A stretch of 64,000 nt of DNA from Actinomycetes bacterium (lineage in GTDB: Bacteria > Actinomycetota > Actinomycetes > Mycobacteriales > Mycobacteriaceae): positions 85,199 through 149,198 of the forward strand of contig JAEWRC010000104.1 in NCBI GenBank assembly GCA_023460175.1, given 5' to 3'. A program made the translations under genes and the position numbers. The notes below the pieces were generated by a model that was not told the DNA's origin, ran no database searches, and was given only the letters and a program-made list of their open reading frames with translations. The first letter of the stretch is position 1, and every line of letters starts with the position of its first letter. Below, piece after piece: positions 1 to 8,587 of the stretch.

Positions 1-281
1 AACGGCTCGTAGGTGAGGTCGAACACCAGCCAAGCCGCGGTGGCCGGCAGCCGGGCGGGTTGTCCGGTGTGCTGGAATGTCACCGCGCGCGCCAGATGTA
101 CGCTGTGCACCGTCACCGCGAGATCGCGCCCTACGCTGCGTTCGCCGACACGCGCTTCGACCGCGATCGGCGCCCAGGTGTCCATCTTTGTCGGCATGTT
201 CTTCCACAGCAGCATGGCGATCCCGAGCAGCGCCGCCGCCAGGATCAACCGCGCCACCGGCGCCACGGTGCGGATGGTCAC
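1..281 (-). CDS. Partial membrane-anchored/secreted protein, truncated by the window edge
   Basis: The reading frame starts with GTG at 281 and runs off the left edge, giving about 93 residues. The N-terminus holds one hydrophobic segment (about residues 7-23, ending LLGIAMLLW) suited to an uncleaved signal anchor; the rest is predicted extracytoplasmic. The start codon overlaps the stop of the gene at 278-919 by four bases (GTGA), so the two are translationally coupled and probably act together. I do not recognise a family; the beta-rich, threonine-, valine- and alanine-rich body resembles generic actinobacterial surface proteins. Function unknown. Confidence 0.6.
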   Translation of the reverse strand, partial: MTIRTVAPVARLILAAALLGIAMLLWKNMPTKMDTWAPIAVEARVGERSVGRDLAVTVHSVHLARAVTFQHTGQPARLPATAAWLVFDLTYEP

Positions 282-919
282 GCCGCCTCCGGGTTGGGCA
301 CCCTTAGCTGGCCGTAGCGATCCTCGTCGGTAAACCACTGGCGCGCGATCCGGAAGGTGGAGTAGCCGTGTGACATGTTCCGGAACTTGAAGGTGAGCTC
401 GAGTGACTGTCGCAGGTCGCTGGTGGGAACCACCCAGGTCAGGCGAAGATCCTCGGTGAAGCCCGGTTCGGTGAGCGGCACCATCTGATTGTCCCGGACC
501 CGCAGCGCCCCGGCGAACATGTTGGGCAACCCGGCCAGCACGACGGCGTCGGTCACGCCGGGGTCATTGGCGCGCTCGCAGTCGACGGAGGCGCCGACGA
601 CCGGTATCGCCGTCGGCAACGGGGCCGCGGCGCCGGCGGTGTTCTCGACGGTGGCGTCGAGCACCACGAACCGGCATTCGGCGGGCAACGGTTTGCGCAC
701 CCACGGCACCGACGACGCCACCTCGACGGAGTGCGGGGTGAAAACCATGGCGCCGGTGTCGTAGGTGGCGTCGAGCGCGACGGGTGTGACATGGTCGGCG
801 TCCTGCAACCCACCGAAGGCGGCCGTCACCGCCAACACCGCCACCACACCCGACTTCCGCCAGCGAGCCAGCGTCATGCGCTGCCACAGCCGTTTTCGCG
901 GGTCTGCCGGTTGGCTCAT
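278..919 (-). CDS. Putative membrane-anchored extracytoplasmic protein
   Basis: A 213-residue protein with a basic N-terminus (about residues 8-23) and one hydrophobic segment (about 24-40), followed by a Thr/Val/Pro-rich soluble domain with two cysteines that could pair outside the membrane. The fold looks like a telomere-type or DUF4352-like beta-sandwich, but this is only an impression. It lies 3 bp downstream of the GNAT gene on the same strand and overlaps the next gene, so it is probably the third cistron of a def-GNAT transcript. In M. tuberculosis xthA follows the GNAT gene here, so this pair looks lineage-specific. Function not known. Confidence 0.65.
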   Translation of the reverse strand: MSQPADPRKRLWQRMTLARWRKSGVVAVLAVTAAFGGLQDADHVTPVALDATYDTGAMVFTPHSVEVASSVPWVRKPLPAECRFVVLDATVENTAGAAAPLPTAIPVVGASVDCERANDPGVTDAVVLAGLPNMFAGALRVRDNQMVPLTEPGFTEDLRLTWVVPTSDLRQSLELTFKFRNMSHGYSTFRIARQWFTDEDRYGQLRVPNPEAA

Positions 920-922
920 GCG

Positions 923-1843
923 CTAGATCGTAAAGCTCAGCAACGACTGGGCATCCACGTATCGGTGGCTGTGGTGCAGCCGGAAGCCCATCGACGTGTA
1001 CAGCGCCACCGCCTCAGGGTTGTCGACCAACACCTGCACATAGGCCCGGCCGGCCCCGTGGGCGGCGCCCCAGGCCAGCAGGGCTGCGCAGATGGTGCGG
1101 GCATGACCGCGGCGGCGCTGATCGGCGCGGACCCGCACCGAGGAGATGCCGAGCCACCGGGTGCCGTCGGGTGCCGCCGTCACCGCGCCGCGGCCCACCG
1201 CGCACGAGTCGAGCACGGCAAAGGTCAGCTCGCCGTCGACGACCGCGGTCAGCACATCGACGGGAACATCGCGCTGGTAAACCTCGAGCCAGGCGGTATC
1301 GGGTGCGTCCAACAGCCTCATGGAGGCGGCCCGGGTCGCGTCCTGCGGTCCGGAGTCGATGTCGCGCACCAGCACTCGGGATAAGCCGAGTCCCTCGGTG
1401 CGCACCGGCAGCAGTCGCTCGGGCAGCGCGAGCCGGGCCGGCAGCCCGCGGTCGCGGTACCAGTCGGCCACCTCGGCCAAGCCGGCCAGGTGCGCGGAGA
1501 CATCGAGCGGGACAGCCGAGTTGGCCCGGCTGGTGGCGCCGCGGCCCGCACGCAGGAACCAGCCGTGGCGCCACTGCTGCTCGATGCCGGGCCAGGCCAT
1601 CGCCGCGGCGTGTTCGACGGCACGGATCTCGGAGGCGCGCACCGGAATGTGGGAAAGCTCACGCACGCTGACGACATCGGCGGCCGCCACCTCGATCAGC
1701 TCACCGGACTTGGTGCGTACCACGATGTCTGGCGCCCCGCGGTCGAGATAGCCCACGACGTCGGTGAGCGGTTTGGCGGAACCGGCCGGCAGCCGGTACC
1801 GCAGGCTGACCCGACTGCCCACCGCGGGCAATTCGACCGTCAC
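923..1843 (-). CDS. GNAT family N-acetyltransferase (Rv0428c-like)
   Basis: Predicted 306-residue cytoplasmic acetyltransferase. The C-terminal half carries the GNAT core: a beta-strand with LGISSVRVRADQRRRGHA, an acetyl-CoA pyrophosphate loop of R/Q-x-x-G/A type (about residues 240-250), then NPEAVALYTSMGF, the typical motif B. The N-terminal part (about 1-60) is a small beta-rich domain, as in the mycobacterial Rv0428c family. The open frame extends upstream through def, but GTG at 1843, 2 bp after the def stop, gives the family length (about 302 in M. tuberculosis). The substrate is unknown. It is cotranscribed with def, so a role in protein N-terminal processing is possible but unproven. 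Confidence 0.85.
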   Translation of the reverse strand: MTVELPAVGSRVSLRYRLPAGSAKPLTDVVGYLDRGAPDIVVRTKSGELIEVAAADVVSVRELSHIPVRASEIRAVEHAAAMAWPGIEQQWRHGWFLRAGRGATSRANSAVPLDVSAHLAGLAEVADWYRDRGLPARLALPERLLPVRTEGLGLSRVLVRDIDSGPQDATRAASMRLLDAPDTAWLEVYQRDVPVDVLTAVVDGELTFAVLDSCAVGRGAVTAAPDGTRWLGISSVRVRADQRRRGHARTICAALLAWGAAHGAGRAYVQVLVDNPEAVALYTSMGFRLHHSHRYVDAQSLLSFTI

Positions 1844-1845
1844 GG

Positions 1846-2439
1846 TCAGTGACCGAACGGATCGGGTACCTCGCCGGGCATCCAGGACTGGTCGGGCACG
1901 CCCCAGCCGTTGCGCTTGACGGTCTTCTTCGCGGCGCGGGCGTGCCGGCCGATCAGCCGGTCCAGGTACAGGAAGCCGTCGAGGTGTCCGGTCTCGTGCT
2001 GCAGCATCCGGGCGAACAGTCCCTCGCCCTCGAGGGTCACCGGGTTGCCGTCGGCGTCGAGCCCGGTCACCTTTGCCCACTGGGCGCGGCCGGTGGGGAA
2101 GGACTCGCCGGGCACGGAGAGGCAGCCCTCGTCGTCGTCCTCGGGGTCCGGCATGGTCTCGGGCACCTCGGAGGTTTCGAGCACCGGATTGATCACCACG
2201 CCGCGTCGGCGGGCGGTCTTGCCCCGCTCGTCGGCGCAGTCGTAGACGAACACGCGTTTGGACACGCCGATCTGATTGGCGGCCAGCCCCACCCCGTAGG
2301 CGGCGTCCATGGTGTCGTACATATCCGCGATCAGCTCGGCCAGATCCGCGGGCAGCGAACCGTCCGCGCCGACCGGGATGGGTTGGGTCGCTGTGTGTAG
2401 GACGGGATCTCCCACGATCACAATTGGTCTGACTGCCAT
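1846..2439 (-). CDS. def: Peptide deformylase
   Basis: Removes the formyl group from the initiator methionine of nascent proteins. All three deformylase motifs are present: GVGLAANQIG (about residues 49-58), EGCLSVPG (about 103) with the metal-binding Cys, and QHETGHLDG (about 146), the HExxH-type site supplying two His ligands and the catalytic Glu. ATG at 2439 gives 197 residues, the length I recall for M. tuberculosis Def; an in-frame TTG nine bases upstream is less likely. The acidic insertion before EGCLS (PDPEDDDEG) is typical of mycobacterial enzymes. It heads a minus-strand operon with the GNAT gene and is divergent from the DUF3263 gene. Confidence 0.97.
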   Translation of the reverse strand: MAVRPIVIVGDPVLHTATQPIPVGADGSLPADLAELIADMYDTMDAAYGVGLAANQIGVSKRVFVYDCADERGKTARRRGVVINPVLETSEVPETMPDPEDDDEGCLSVPGESFPTGRAQWAKVTGLDADGNPVTLEGEGLFARMLQHETGHLDGFLYLDRLIGRHARAAKKTVKRNGWGVPDQSWMPGEVPDPFGH

Positions 2440-2563
2440 GGTCGGCAAGCTTAAGTCAGCCGACGCGCGGGGCTTCTTGCCGTGTCATTTGTTGCAGGCG
2501 TGGTTGAATGTTGCCGCAGACGACAGCGTGGATTTTGATTGGCGAAAGGGCCAAAAGACGATT

Positions 2564-2872
2564 ATGGACGGCGCCATGGCAAGGGCTGAGCGGTCGGGCG
2601 ATGACGCTGAGCTCACCGATGGGCTGACCCGTCGTGAGCACGACATTCTGGCTTTCGAGCGGCAATGGTGGAAGTACGCCGGCGCGAAGGAAGAAGCCAT
2701 CAAGGAGCTGTTCTCGATGTCGGCCACGCGGTACTACCAGGTGCTCAACGCGCTGGTGGACCGCCCCGAGGCGTTGGCGGCCGACCCGATGCTGGTGAAG
2801 CGCCTGCGTCGGCTCCGGGCCAGCCGGCAGAAGGCGCGCGCCGCCCGCCGGTTGGGCTTCGAGGTCCCCTGA
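2564..2872 (+). CDS. DUF3263 family protein (Rv0430-like)
   Basis: Small 102-residue basic protein matching the mycobacterial DUF3263 family in length and sequence, with a LTRREHDILAFERQWWKY segment and an Arg/Lys-rich C-terminus. The LFSMSATRYYQVLNALVD segment looks like a helix-turn-helix, so DNA binding is plausible but unproven. The frame is open upstream to 2309, but that part overlaps def on the other strand; ATG 2564 gives the length I recall for Rv0430. It is the first gene of the Rv0430-Rv0434 run. The 124-bp gap to def must hold both divergent promoters. Confidence 0.85.
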   Translation: MDGAMARAERSGDDAELTDGLTRREHDILAFERQWWKYAGAKEEAIKELFSMSATRYYQVLNALVDRPEALAADPMLVKRLRRLRASRQKARAARRLGFEVP

Positions 2873-2912
2873 TTTTTTTCAGTAGCAGGGCGACCCCGCT
2901 AGGCTGGGCCGG

Positions 2913-3395
2913 ATGAACGAGCGCGTCCCGGATTCCTCAGGCCTACCGCTGCGCGCCATGGTGATGGTGCTGCTGTTCCTCGGGGTGATCTTCCTCCTGG
3001 TCGGCTTCCAAGCCCTGGGCGGCGGCGGTGACGCCGACGACGAGACCCCCACCACCACCGTCACCACCTCGGCGACGCCCACCTCGGAAGAGGAGGCCGC
3101 GCCAGCGGAAGAAGAGGCCGCGCCGCGGCCCGAGGTGCGGGTTTACAACATCTCCGAGGTCGCCGGTGCGGCCGATCGCACCGCCACCCGGCTGCGCGAC
3201 GAGGGCTGGACGGTCACCGAGACCGGGAACCTGACGCTGCCCAGCGTTGTGGTCACGACGGTGTACTTCGGCGATGCCGAGGGCGAGCAGGCCGCGGCCG
3301 AGGAACTGGGCGCAGTCCTGGAAGCCCCGGTCGAACCGCGACTCCCCGAACTTGTCGAGCAGCCACCGGGCGTCGTCGTAGTCGTCACAGGTTAG
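2913..3395 (+). CDS. LytR C-terminal domain membrane protein (Rv0431-like)
   Basis: A 160-residue single-pass protein: short cytoplasmic N-terminus, transmembrane helix (about residues 16-36, VMVLLFLGVIFLLVGF), a low-complexity Thr/Glu-rich linker (about 42-72) and a C-terminal LytR_C domain (about 73-158) beginning VRVYNISEVAGAA and ending PPGVVVVVTG. LytR_C domains are found next to cell-wall polymer transferases and probably bind envelope glycans. It corresponds in position and architecture to Rv0431, annotated as a tuberculin-related peptide. It sits between the DUF3263 gene and sodC on the same strand with short gaps. Confidence 0.85.
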   Translation: MNERVPDSSGLPLRAMVMVLLFLGVIFLLVGFQALGGGGDADDETPTTTVTTSATPTSEEEAAPAEEEAAPRPEVRVYNISEVAGAADRTATRLRDEGWTVTETGNLTLPSVVVTTVYFGDAEGEQAAAEELGAVLEAPVEPRLPELVEQPPGVVVVVTG

Positions 3396-3405
3396 GCTTT
3401 GGCTC

Positions 3406-4101
3406 ATGGTCAAGCCAGCCGCCGCAATTTTGTTTGCCGCCCCTGTTGCCCTGCTCGCCGCGTGCTCGCCTCCGGGGGAGAACCCCAGCGACGCCCCGGG
3501 CACAACGCCGTCCATCTGGACCGGCTCGCCCGCGCCGTCGGGAGTCGACGAGGGCCACGGCGAAGACCACGGTTCCGGGAGCGCCGACACGCTGACCGTG
3601 CCCATCAATGATCCGTCCGGCGCGCAGGTCGCCACCGCCACCTTCGAGTTCAGCAGCGGCTACGCCACGATCACCGTCGAGACCACCGGCACCGGCAAGC
3701 TCACCCCGGGTTTCCATGGCCTGCACCTGCATTCGGTCGGCAAGTGTGAGCCCAACTCGGTGGCCCCCGACGGCGGCGCCCCCGGTGACTTCCTCTCGGC
3801 CGGTGGGCATTTCCAGGTGCCCGGCAACAGCGGACACCCGGCCAGCGGCGACCTGACCTCGCTGCAGGTGCGCCAGGACGGCTCCGCGCTGCTGGTGACC
3901 ACCACCGACGCATTCACCCAGGACGATCTGCTGGACGGCGATCAGACGTCGATCATGATCCACGAGAACGCCGACAACTTCGCGAACATCCCGCCGGAGC
4001 GCTACAACCAGGTCAACGGCACCCCGGGCCCGGACGAGACCACCATGGCCACCGGCGACGCCGGTAAGCGAGTGGCCTGCGGTGTCATCTCTGGGGAGTA
4101 G
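3406..4101 (+). CDS. sodC: Cu-containing superoxide dismutase lipoprotein (SodC)
   Basis: Periplasmic or cell-surface superoxide dismutase that detoxifies host- or oxygen-derived superoxide. The signal peptide ends in a lipobox (LLAAC, Cys about residue 20), so it is a lipoprotein. A Ser/Pro/Gly linker follows, then the SOD fold from about residue 65. Metal-ligand regions visible are GFHGLHLHSVG (two Cu-site His), SAGGHFQVPG, and MIHENADN. A conserved Cys pair (KCEP and VACGVIS) can form the structural disulfide. The 231-residue length is close to Rv0432. The C-terminus overlaps the next gene by 20 bp, suggesting coupled translation. Confidence 0.95.
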   Translation: MVKPAAAILFAAPVALLAACSPPGENPSDAPGTTPSIWTGSPAPSGVDEGHGEDHGSGSADTLTVPINDPSGAQVATATFEFSSGYATITVETTGTGKLTPGFHGLHLHSVGKCEPNSVAPDGGAPGDFLSAGGHFQVPGNSGHPASGDLTSLQVRQDGSALLVTTTDAFTQDDLLDGDQTSIMIHENADNFANIPPERYNQVNGTPGPDETTMATGDAGKRVACGVISGE

Positions 4102-5212
4102 CGCCCACCTCGAGTTCGCCGGCTCCTACCGGCCCACGGTCGGAGTCGAATGGGAGTTTGCCCTCGTCGACGCCGACACCCGCGAGTTGACCAACAACGC
4201 CGCGGAGGTCATCGCCGAACTCGGTGAGAACCCGCACGTCCACAAAGAACTGCTGCGGAACACCATCGAGTTGGTCACCGGCATCTGCCGCAACACCGCC
4301 GAGGCGGTGGAGGACCTGCGCGGCACGCTGCGCTCGGTCAAGCAGGTGGTGCGGTCCCGCGACATGGAGTTGTTCTGCGCGGGGACGCACCCGTTTGCCA
4401 CCTGGGACACCCAGCAACTGACCGACGCCCCGCGCTACGCGGAGCTGATCAAGCGCACCCAGTGGTGGGGCCGGCAGATGCTGATCTGGGGCGTGCACGT
4501 GCACGTCGGGGTGTCGTCCTCGCACAAGGTGATGCCGATCATCTCCGCGCTGCTCAACCAGTACCCGCACCTGCTGGCGCTGTCGGCGTCCTCACCGTGG
4601 TGGGCCGGGGAGGACACCGGCTACGCCAGCAACCGGTCGATGATGTTCCAGCAGCTGCCCACCGCGGGTTTGCCGTTCCAGTTCCAAACCTGGGGCGAGT
4701 TCGAGGGTTTCGTCGCCGATCAGAAGAAGACCGGCATCATCGACCACATCAACGAGGTCCGCTGGGACATCCGCCCCTCGCCGCATCTGGGCACCATCGA
4801 GGTGCGGATCTTCGACGGGGTCTCCAACGTGCGCGAACTCGCCGCGCTGGTGGCGCTGACGCACTGCCTGATCGTGGATCTGGACCGGCGCCTGGACGCC
4901 GGCGAGGCGCTGCCCACCATGCCGCCCTGGCATGTGCAGGAGAACAAGTGGCGCGCCGCGCGCTACGGCCTGGACGCGGTCATCATCCTCGACGCCGACA
5001 GCAACGAACGGTTGGTCACCGAGGACCTCGACGACGTGCTGACCCGGCTGCAGCCGGTGGCCCGGTCGCTGGGCTGCGTCGACGAACTCGACTCCGTGGC
5101 CGACATCCCGCGCCTGGGGGCGTCCTATCAGCGTCAGCGCCGGGTTGCCGAGGAGCACGACGGCGACCTGCGCGCCGTGGTGGATGCCCTGGTCGCCGAG
5201 TTGGAGGAATAG
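4082..5212 (+). CDS. YbdK-type glutamate--cysteine ligase family enzyme (Rv0433-like)
   Basis: A 376-residue carboxylate-amine ligase of the GCS2/YbdK family, an ATP-dependent ligase related to gamma-glutamylcysteine synthetase. The typical start GVEWEFALVDADTREL (about residues 18-33) supplies the metal-binding Glu residues; HVHVGV and the IEVRIFDGVSN segment are further family hallmarks. The length equals Rv0433. The physiological product in mycobacteria is uncertain because mycothiol replaces glutathione. The start is GTG 4082, overlapping sodC. The gene lies in the conserved sodC-YbdK-LonN run. Confidence 0.9.
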   Translation: MSSLGSSAHLEFAGSYRPTVGVEWEFALVDADTRELTNNAAEVIAELGENPHVHKELLRNTIELVTGICRNTAEAVEDLRGTLRSVKQVVRSRDMELFCAGTHPFATWDTQQLTDAPRYAELIKRTQWWGRQMLIWGVHVHVGVSSSHKVMPIISALLNQYPHLLALSASSPWWAGEDTGYASNRSMMFQQLPTAGLPFQFQTWGEFEGFVADQKKTGIIDHINEVRWDIRPSPHLGTIEVRIFDGVSNVRELAALVALTHCLIVDLDRRLDAGEALPTMPPWHVQENKWRAARYGLDAVIILDADSNERLVTEDLDDVLTRLQPVARSLGCVDELDSVADIPRLGASYQRQRRVAEEHDGDLRAVVDALVAELEE

Positions 5213-5221
5213 GCTGACGCC

Positions 5222-5881
5222 ATGACGGCCCCGACGCCGATGTTCCCGCTGCAGTCGGCCCTGCTGCCCGGGGAGTCGCTGCCGCTTCGGGTCTTCGAGC
5301 CGCGTTATTCGGCGCTGGTGCGCGCGTGCCTGGACACCGACGACCCGGCCTTCGGGGTGGTGCTGATCGCCCGCGGCCGCGAGGTCGGCGGCGGTGACGA
5401 ACGTCACGACGTCGGCGCCCTGGCCCGGATCGTGCAGTACGCCGATCACGGCGCCGGCCGCTATCAGCTGAAATGTAGTGTCCAGGAACGGTTCCGGATC
5501 ACCGAATGGCTGCCCGACGACCCGTATCCGCGCGCCGTGATCGAGCAGTGGCCCGACGAACCCGGCGAGGTGGATGCCGGGGAGATGGGCACGGTGATGG
5601 CCACGCAGATGGCGGCCCTCGAGGATTCCGTCTGGTCGCTGCTCGAGTTTCTGGCCGCCGCCCGCGACATCCAGCTGACCAGCCGCGACTCGGTGCTGGG
5701 TGCCTTGCCGACCGAGCCGGGGCAGCGGTTGTACGCGCTGGCCGGCTGCGTGCCGATCGGTCCCGCCGACCGCTACGCGGTGCTCGCCGCGCCCGGTCCG
5801 GCCCAGCGGCTGGCGGCGCTACGGGAGGCCGTCGAGACCGTGGACGCCATGGCGCGGTTCCAGGCCTCAAACCCGGACTGA
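5222..5881 (+). CDS. LON peptidase N-terminal (substrate-binding) domain protein (Rv0434-like)
   Basis: A 219-residue protein consisting of a stand-alone Lon N-terminal (LAN/PUA-like) domain: the opening MFPLQSALLPGESLPLRVFEP is the standard first strand and turn, and FGVVLIARG follows. There is no AAA+ or protease domain, so it is not Lon itself. Stand-alone Lon-N proteins are thought to bind substrates or adaptors, but the role of Rv0434 is not established. It begins 9 bp after the YbdK-type gene and ends the conserved core block; the next gene is convergent. Confidence 0.9.
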   Translation: MTAPTPMFPLQSALLPGESLPLRVFEPRYSALVRACLDTDDPAFGVVLIARGREVGGGDERHDVGALARIVQYADHGAGRYQLKCSVQERFRITEWLPDDPYPRAVIEQWPDEPGEVDAGEMGTVMATQMAALEDSVWSLLEFLAAARDIQLTSRDSVLGALPTEPGQRLYALAGCVPIGPADRYAVLAAPGPAQRLAALREAVETVDAMARFQASNPD

Positions 5882-5897
5882 GGACCCGGACTGAGTT

Positions 5898-8222
5898 TCA
5901 CAGCCCGGCGCCGGCCTCGGCGAGCATCGCGGGCAACCGCCCCGCGCCCGTGACGTCGCGCAGTCGGCGCTGCGCCTCGGCGGCGTACCGGCGGGCCTCG
6001 GCGTCGCGACCCTGCAGCCGTCGGGCGTAGGTCAGTTCGATGAGCAGTGGCACCATCGCGCCGGTGCCGTCGCGTTCGGGTGGGCAGTCGGCCAGGATGT
6101 CGTAGCCCTTCGCGGCGTCGGCCGCCGCGGCGTCGATCTCGCCGAGCAGACGGTGCGCCCGCGCCGTCGAGGTCCAGGTGTTGACCGATTGCGGCACCCG
6201 GTTGAGCTGGGAGGTGGCACGGATCTCGCTGGCCGCCCGGATCGCCGCCGAGGCCCCGGGCCGCTCACCCCGGCCGGCCAGCACGACGGCCTTGAGCGCC
6301 CAGGCGCCCGCCAGGGCGATGGGTTGCCCGGCGCTGGACGGCAGGGCCAACACCTCGTCGCACAGGGCCAGCACCTCATCGGTGGGGCCGTCGACCCAAC
6401 TGCACAGCAGCGCCGTGGAGGCGGCCTGCATGGGCATCCACACATGGTCGCGAGGGCACAGTCGGCAGGCGGTGCGCGCCCATTCCAGAGCCGGTTCGAC
6501 GGCGCCGAAGTGGAAACAGCCGCGCACGAAGTACACCAGCGACAACGTGGTGGTGGGCCCGCCCGGATTCGTCGACAGCGCTTCGGCATTGGCCAGCCAC
6601 GCGGCCATGTCGGTGGTGTCGCCGCGCAGTCCGGCCAGTACGGCGGTGGCCAGGCTCAGGGTCGTGGACTTGGTGATCAGGTCCGGCGGCAGCTTGTCGA
6701 GCCAGCGGTTGACCACCGCGCCCTGATTGCTGACGTTGACAATCGTCGGATAGAGGGCGCCGATCATCCGGGCGGCCGCGCTGAACTCGCCGGCCTCGAT
6801 CAGATGGTGCACCGACTCGGGCAGCTGATCGTGCTGTTGGTACCAGTCGGCGGCGCGACGGTGTCGTTCGATGAGTTGCTCGCCGGTGGCCGCGCGGGCC
6901 CGCAGCACCGAACCGAAGGTGTGGTGCAACCGTTTCCAGTACCCCGCATCGTCCAGCGCGACGACGAACAGGTTGTCGTCGAGTTCGTCGAGCAGCTGCC
7001 GGGAGTCCGTGGCGTCCCGAACGTGGTCGCACAGTTCGGGATTGAACCGTTCGAGGATGGCGATCTGCTCCAGGAACGTCAGCTGGGCGGGTTCGAGCAG
7101 GGCGAGCACCTCCTCGGAGAAGTACTCGTGGGTGCGACGGTCCGGCTGGGTCAGGGCCTGCACGACGGAGGCCGGCGCGGCCCCGTTGCGCAGCGCCATC
7201 CCGGCCAGGTAGATGCCGGCCGGCCAGCCATCGGTGCGTTCGACGATGTGGCCCACCTGCTCGGGAGTCAGCTCGACCTTCAGGCGGTCGATCAGCAGCT
7301 CGCGGGTCTCGGCCTGATCGAAGGCCAGGTCCTCGGTGTCGAGCACCACCAGGTGGCCGCTGATGGCCAGCCGGGCCGCCGCGATCGCGGGCCGGGTGCG
7401 CGAGCAGATCAACAGCCGGCAGCACGCGGGGTGAACGTGGGTGAGGAACCACTGCAGCTGCCGCATCACCGCCTCGTCGCCGATGTGGTGCAGGTCGTCG
7501 AGCACGACGGTCAGCCCCTCGTCGCCCTCGGCCAGGAGATCGGCCATGTCGATCAGCACCGCGTCGACGTCGGCGCCGCCGGTCAGCCGGCCCAGCAGCG
7601 CACCGCCGAAATCGGTGCGGGCGGTACGGATGCCGATCAGCACCGCGGTCCAGAACCGGCTGGCCTCGTCGTCCTCGGAGTCCAGCGACACCCACGCGCA
7701 GTCGCCGGCCAGCGTCCGGACGTGCTCGGCGGCCAGCGTGGACTTGCCGCTGCCGCCCGGCGCGGTCAACTGGATGTGCGGGCTGTTGTCGCCGCGCAGC
7801 AGGCCCAGCAACCGGTCGCGGGCGATGTGGTCGGGGTGCGGTCCCGGCCGCCGGAACTTGGTCAGCGGATACAACGCCGACAGGTCGATGGCGCCGCTGC
7901 GCGTGGCGGCCCGCTCGTGCTTGGCGCCCACCAGTTCGTCGATGGTGGTGCCCGACTCCCAGGCGTCCAGCAGGGCCCGCACGGCCGCCAGCGAGAACCC
8001 CTCGGCCTGCAGCGCCTGGATGGCGGCCATCCGCTGGATGTGCAGGTCTTGGTAATAGCCGGTCCGCCCGACCATGCGGGGCGGCGGCAGCACGCGGCGC
8101 TCGTGGTAGGCCCGCACGTTGCGCGCCGACGTGTTCGTGACGCGCGCGAACTCGTCGATGGTGAGGTCGTCGGCCAACTGCGCCACCTGTCTGTCCCGGC
8201 GGGATTTCTGCCCAGCGTACAA
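5898..8222 (-). CDS. MerR-type HTH fused to a STAND NTPase (MalT-like) regulator
   Basis: A 774-residue predicted transcription factor. Residues about 18-85 form a MerR-type winged helix (LTIDEFARVTNTSARNVRAY, then VLPPP and GYYQDLHIQRM). A STAND/AAA ATPase core follows from about 125, with Walker A APGGSGKST (about 155) and Walker B-like LTVVLDDLHHI (about 240), then a winged-helix segment and a long helical TPR-like C-terminus. Classical MalT/LuxR-type STAND regulators carry the HTH at the C-terminus; here it is N-terminal and of another family. The start is TTG 8222, or possibly GTG 8186. It is divergent from the PAS/EspR-like gene. The ligand is unknown. Confidence 0.8.
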   Translation of the reverse strand: MYAGQKSRRDRQVAQLADDLTIDEFARVTNTSARNVRAYHERRVLPPPRMVGRTGYYQDLHIQRMAAIQALQAEGFSLAAVRALLDAWESGTTIDELVGAKHERAATRSGAIDLSALYPLTKFRRPGPHPDHIARDRLLGLLRGDNSPHIQLTAPGGSGKSTLAAEHVRTLAGDCAWVSLDSEDDEASRFWTAVLIGIRTARTDFGGALLGRLTGGADVDAVLIDMADLLAEGDEGLTVVLDDLHHIGDEAVMRQLQWFLTHVHPACCRLLICSRTRPAIAAARLAISGHLVVLDTEDLAFDQAETRELLIDRLKVELTPEQVGHIVERTDGWPAGIYLAGMALRNGAAPASVVQALTQPDRRTHEYFSEEVLALLEPAQLTFLEQIAILERFNPELCDHVRDATDSRQLLDELDDNLFVVALDDAGYWKRLHHTFGSVLRARAATGEQLIERHRRAADWYQQHDQLPESVHHLIEAGEFSAAARMIGALYPTIVNVSNQGAVVNRWLDKLPPDLITKSTTLSLATAVLAGLRGDTTDMAAWLANAEALSTNPGGPTTTLSLVYFVRGCFHFGAVEPALEWARTACRLCPRDHVWMPMQAASTALLCSWVDGPTDEVLALCDEVLALPSSAGQPIALAGAWALKAVVLAGRGERPGASAAIRAASEIRATSQLNRVPQSVNTWTSTARAHRLLGEIDAAAADAAKGYDILADCPPERDGTGAMVPLLIELTYARRLQGRDAEARRYAAEAQRRLRDVTGAGRLPAMLAEAGAGL

Positions 8223-8587
8223 GAGCTAGCAGCCATTAACTGATGGCTCATTGATCTGGCCATTGCGCGCGCGGTCTGCAGCTGTCGGAATAGCTGGAGC
8301 AAACAATGTCGAGCGTCGCCGCCTGACCTGCGTCGGGGCGAGGTGCGCGCGCGGCAAAGTTAGCGAACGAAAGGGGGATCGCGCAGTGCTGCGGCGATAT
8401 CGTTGTCGGACCGGCGAGGGGTGGCCTTTGCTGAAGTTGCTCGTGCCGGGTCGTACCGCGCCCGTGCGGCCGCGGTCCGCGCTGGTCCCGTGCTGTCCCG
8501 GGCACATTGCTGTCCCGGGCATTGCGGCGGGACAATTTATCGGGACCGACGGGACGGCGGTGTTTGCTGCCGGCCGGGGGCACGGCG
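8223..8587. other. 365-bp divergent intergenic region between two regulator genes
   Basis: No coding region is credible here. The left part (8223-8480) is less GC-rich near the MerR-STAND start (GCAGCCATTAACTGATGG) and shows nothing else I can name. The right part (8485-8555) holds the hexamer array described separately. A possible ribosome binding site, GGGGG at 8576-8580, lies 7 bp before the ATG at 8588. The open frame of the right-hand gene extends into this region to 8507, but the array and the ribosome binding site favour the later start. Confidence 0.6.
8485..8555. promoter_or_regulatory. Cluster of six GTCCCG/CGGGAC hexamers, candidate operator array
   Basis: Within 71 bp there are three GTCCCG hexamers (starting 8485, 8495, 8512) followed by three in the inverse orientation, CGGGAC (8528, 8541, 8550). 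Two of the forward copies sit in an exact 14-bp direct repeat (TGCTGTCCCGGGCA, 8491-8504 and 8508-8521). The array ends about 33 bp before the PAS/EspR-like start codon. An arrangement mirrored about position 8522 suggests cooperative binding of a dimeric regulator, possibly the adjacent EspR-like protein. Confidence 0.45.

Noticed and set aside
6153..8243. Long plus-strand open frame of 696 codons
   Set aside because: It is antisense to the MerR-STAND gene; high GC leaves the complementary frame open. The minus-strand product has clear domains, this one none.
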